From Saprospiraceae bacterium (lineage in GTDB: Bacteria > Bacteroidota > Bacteroidia > Chitinophagales > Saprospiraceae): 5,986 nucleotides of DNA. Both the position numbers and the translations under genes were made by a program. The notes beneath the pieces were generated by a model. It had not been told where the DNA came from, ran no database searches, and was given only the letters and a program-made list of their open reading frames with translations. Shown here piece by piece: positions 4,544 through 5,986 of this stretch. Within the stretch, counting starts at the first letter, position 1; the number at the start of each line of letters is the position of its first letter. The stretch spans positions 1-5,986 of the forward strand of contig JAGQWW010000178.1 of the NCBI GenBank assembly GCA_020436955.1. The letters run 5' to 3'.

Positions 4544-5958
4544 CAACATTCCGGTACCTTCACCGATACATTCAGCGCTAAACCACCTTCGGAGGTCTCT
4601 TTGTACTTGTCTGACATGTCTTTGGCGGTTTCCCACATGGTTTTGATGATACTGTCGAGGGTAACTTTAGCCAAGGCCGGGTCGCTGGAGAGGGCAATTT
4701 GGCTGGCGGTTATGGCTTTCATGGCGCCCATGGTATTTCGTTCGATACAGGGTATCTGTACCAGACCTTCTACCGGGTCGCAAGTGAGGCCCAGGTGATG
4801 TTCCATGGCGATTTCTGCAGCCATTAGGACCTGTCTTGGACTTCCACCCATACATTCGGTAAGGCCGGCTGCAGCCATAGCGGATGAAACGCCGATTTCT
4901 GCCTGGCAACCACCCATCGCAGCAGAGATGGTAGAGCCTTTTTTAAATAAACTTCCGATCTCACCGGCTGTCAATAAAAACTTGATGATGTCTTCATCGC
5001 CTTTGTTTTCACAAAAAGACAAATAGTACATCAGTACCGCAGGAATAACACCGGCAGCTCCATTGGTAGGAGCCGTAACAACGCGTCCAAATGAAGCATT
5101 TTCTTCGTTAACTGCCAAAGCAAAGGTGCTTACCCACTTGGTAACATTGGAGAAGGACGAGCCACTAATTTTGATGGTACGCATCCAACCATTGATGGTG
5201 GTATATTCTATTCCATCCAGCAATCGTTTATTGATGGTATGGGCGCGGCGTTTTACATTGAGTCCGCCGGGCAATTCTCCATCAGAATGGCAGCCGCGGA
5301 AGATACATTGCAACATCACATGCCAAATATTGAGCAAACCTTCCCGTATCTCCCCTTCGGTACGCCAGGTTTGTTCGTTTTCAAATACGATGCGCCAGAT
5401 CTCCATACCGGTCAGGTCCACCCATTTCAACAACTCCGTTTCCGAGTCCATCATGAAGGGTAATTCTACACGCTGCCTTTTGGCCTCATCATCGCCTTCC
5501 TGTATCACAAATCCACCTCCAATAGAATAATATGTCTCTTCGTGGAAGTTTCCATTTTCATACCGCGCCACAAAAGTGAGCGCATTCGGATGAAAAGGGA
5601 GTTTGAAATTAATAAACTCAATATCATCCATAGGATTAAAAGGCAAATCTTTTTCACCATTGAGGTGAATAAGGCCTCTATCATAAATATGCTGAATGAT
5701 GGAATCAATTTCTTCTACCGGAATGGTAGTTGGATGGTATCCGGAAAGACCCAGCATAACCGCAATATCTGTTCCGTGTCCTCTACCTGTTTTGGACAAA
5801 GAACCGTACAGTCGAACGGTTATGGATTGCAATCCTTTCTTCTCAATGACGGAAAGAAATTTCCCGGCAGCTACCCAAGGCCCCATGGTATGTGAGCTCG
5901 ATGGGCCGACACCTATCTTAAAAATATCAAATACACTTATACTTTCCATTGTAGCCAT
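4543..5958 (-). CDS. sdaA: L-serine ammonia-lyase (L-serine dehydratase), single-chain iron-sulfur type
   Basis: The enzyme deaminates L-serine to pyruvate and ammonia using an oxygen-sensitive [4Fe-4S] cluster in the cytoplasm. The 471 residues join an N-terminal beta domain (about 8-160, with GPSSSHTMGPW at 18-28) and a C-terminal alpha domain (about 190-465), as in E. coli SdaA. The alpha domain shows LPGGLNVKRRA (229-239) and TAPTNGAAGVIPA (295-307). Three cluster cysteines are C351 (GGCQAEIG), C393 (LTCDPVEG) and C404 (QIPCIERN). The chain ends in cysteine (VPEC, C471), a feature known from the Legionella enzyme, where the terminal cysteine caps the cluster until substrate displaces it. 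The ATG at 5958 follows a perfect -7 box by 14 bases; an ATG at 5949 (MESISVFDIFKIG) is a plausible alternative that matches family N-termini slightly better. No clear intrinsic terminator follows; the repeat array starts at the stop codon. Confidence 0.96.
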   Translation of the reverse strand: MATMESISVFDIFKIGVGPSSSHTMGPWVAAGKFLSVIEKKGLQSITVRLYGSLSKTGRGHGTDIAVMLGLSGYHPTTIPVEEIDSIIQHIYDRGLIHLNGEKDLPFNPMDDIEFINFKLPFHPNALTFVARYENGNFHEETYYSIGGGFVIQEGDDEAKRQRVELPFMMDSETELLKWVDLTGMEIWRIVFENEQTWRTEGEIREGLLNIWHVMLQCIFRGCHSDGELPGGLNVKRRAHTINKRLLDGIEYTTINGWMRTIKISGSSFSNVTKWVSTFALAVNEENASFGRVVTAPTNGAAGVIPAVLMYYLSFCENKGDEDIIKFLLTAGEIGSLFKKGSTISAAMGGCQAEIGVSSAMAAAGLTECMGGSPRQVLMAAEIAMEHHLGLTCDPVEGLVQIPCIERNTMGAMKAITASQIALSSDPALAKVTLDSIIKTMWETAKDMSDKYKETSEGGLALNVSVKVPEC

Positions 5959-5972
5959 GACTTTAAGGGGAG

Positions 5973-5980
5973 CAAAGGTA
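5973..5980 (-). promoter_or_regulatory. Bacteroidota-type -7 box for sdaA
   Basis: On the minus strand TACCTTTG matches TAnnTTTG at every fixed position and ends 14 bases before the first ATG (5958) or 23 before the alternative ATG (5949). The -33 region lies beyond the window. Confidence 0.55.
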
Positions 5981-5986
5981 TAGATT

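Noticed and set aside
4667..5530. Long open frames in other frames across sdaA on both strands
   Set aside because: They lie wholly inside a gene with complete family motifs, show no recognisable domains, and lack promoters.

Overview
This window reads as a chromosomal stretch of a Bacteroidota bacterium. The evidence is the run of promoter -7 boxes close to TAnnTTTG placed 14-19 bases before start codons, the near absence of Shine-Dalgarno sequences, signal peptides ending in A-Q, and protein sequences of Bacteroidota character. The partial gene at the left edge resembles the secreted proteins common in Saprospiraceae-like genomes, but the family assignment is a guess. No rRNA, tRNA, CRISPR array, transposase or phage gene is visible. 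No gene-free stretch exceeds 300 bases.

Layout from left to right. At 1-257 (minus) lies the N-terminal part of a secreted protein that runs out of the window. At 331-365 is a perfect 15-bp intrinsic terminator serving fbp, class I fructose-1,6-bisphosphatase (390-1403, minus). A 185-base divergent intergenic region (1404-1588) separates fbp from the only plus-strand gene, a DUF721/DciA-like protein (1589-1879) with a clear -7 box. That gene meets a TauE/SafE (TSUP) membrane transporter gene (1876-2658, minus) head-on, with 4 bases of stop-codon overlap. The transporter is coupled through a TAATG stop-start overlap to methylmalonyl-CoA epimerase (2658-3062, minus). Further along, all on the minus strand, are an exported DinB-fold protein (3106-3618), a short TraR/DksA zinc-finger protein (3656-3988), a four-helix-bundle (S23/IVP family) protein (4044-4403) and a single-chain iron-sulfur L-serine ammonia-lyase (4543-5958).

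Most of the window is ordinary metabolism. Serine to pyruvate (sda), methylmalonyl-CoA isomer conversion on the propionate/succinyl-CoA route (mce) and fructose-1,6-bisphosphate hydrolysis (fbp) fit an organism that runs gluconeogenesis from amino and organic acids, although the genes are not one operon.

The most unusual part is 3990-4543. The four-helix-bundle gene is bracketed by two arrays of a 7-base unit (consensus GCCAAAA, about five degenerate copies each) in opposite orientation. Together they form an inverted repeat of 24 bases with 22 matches. The arrays fill the space from the sda stop codon to the dksA-like start codon almost exactly. The four-helix-bundle promoter also carries a perfect 7-bp dyad between its two boxes. 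This looks like a self-contained gene-plus-repeat unit dropped between two housekeeping genes.
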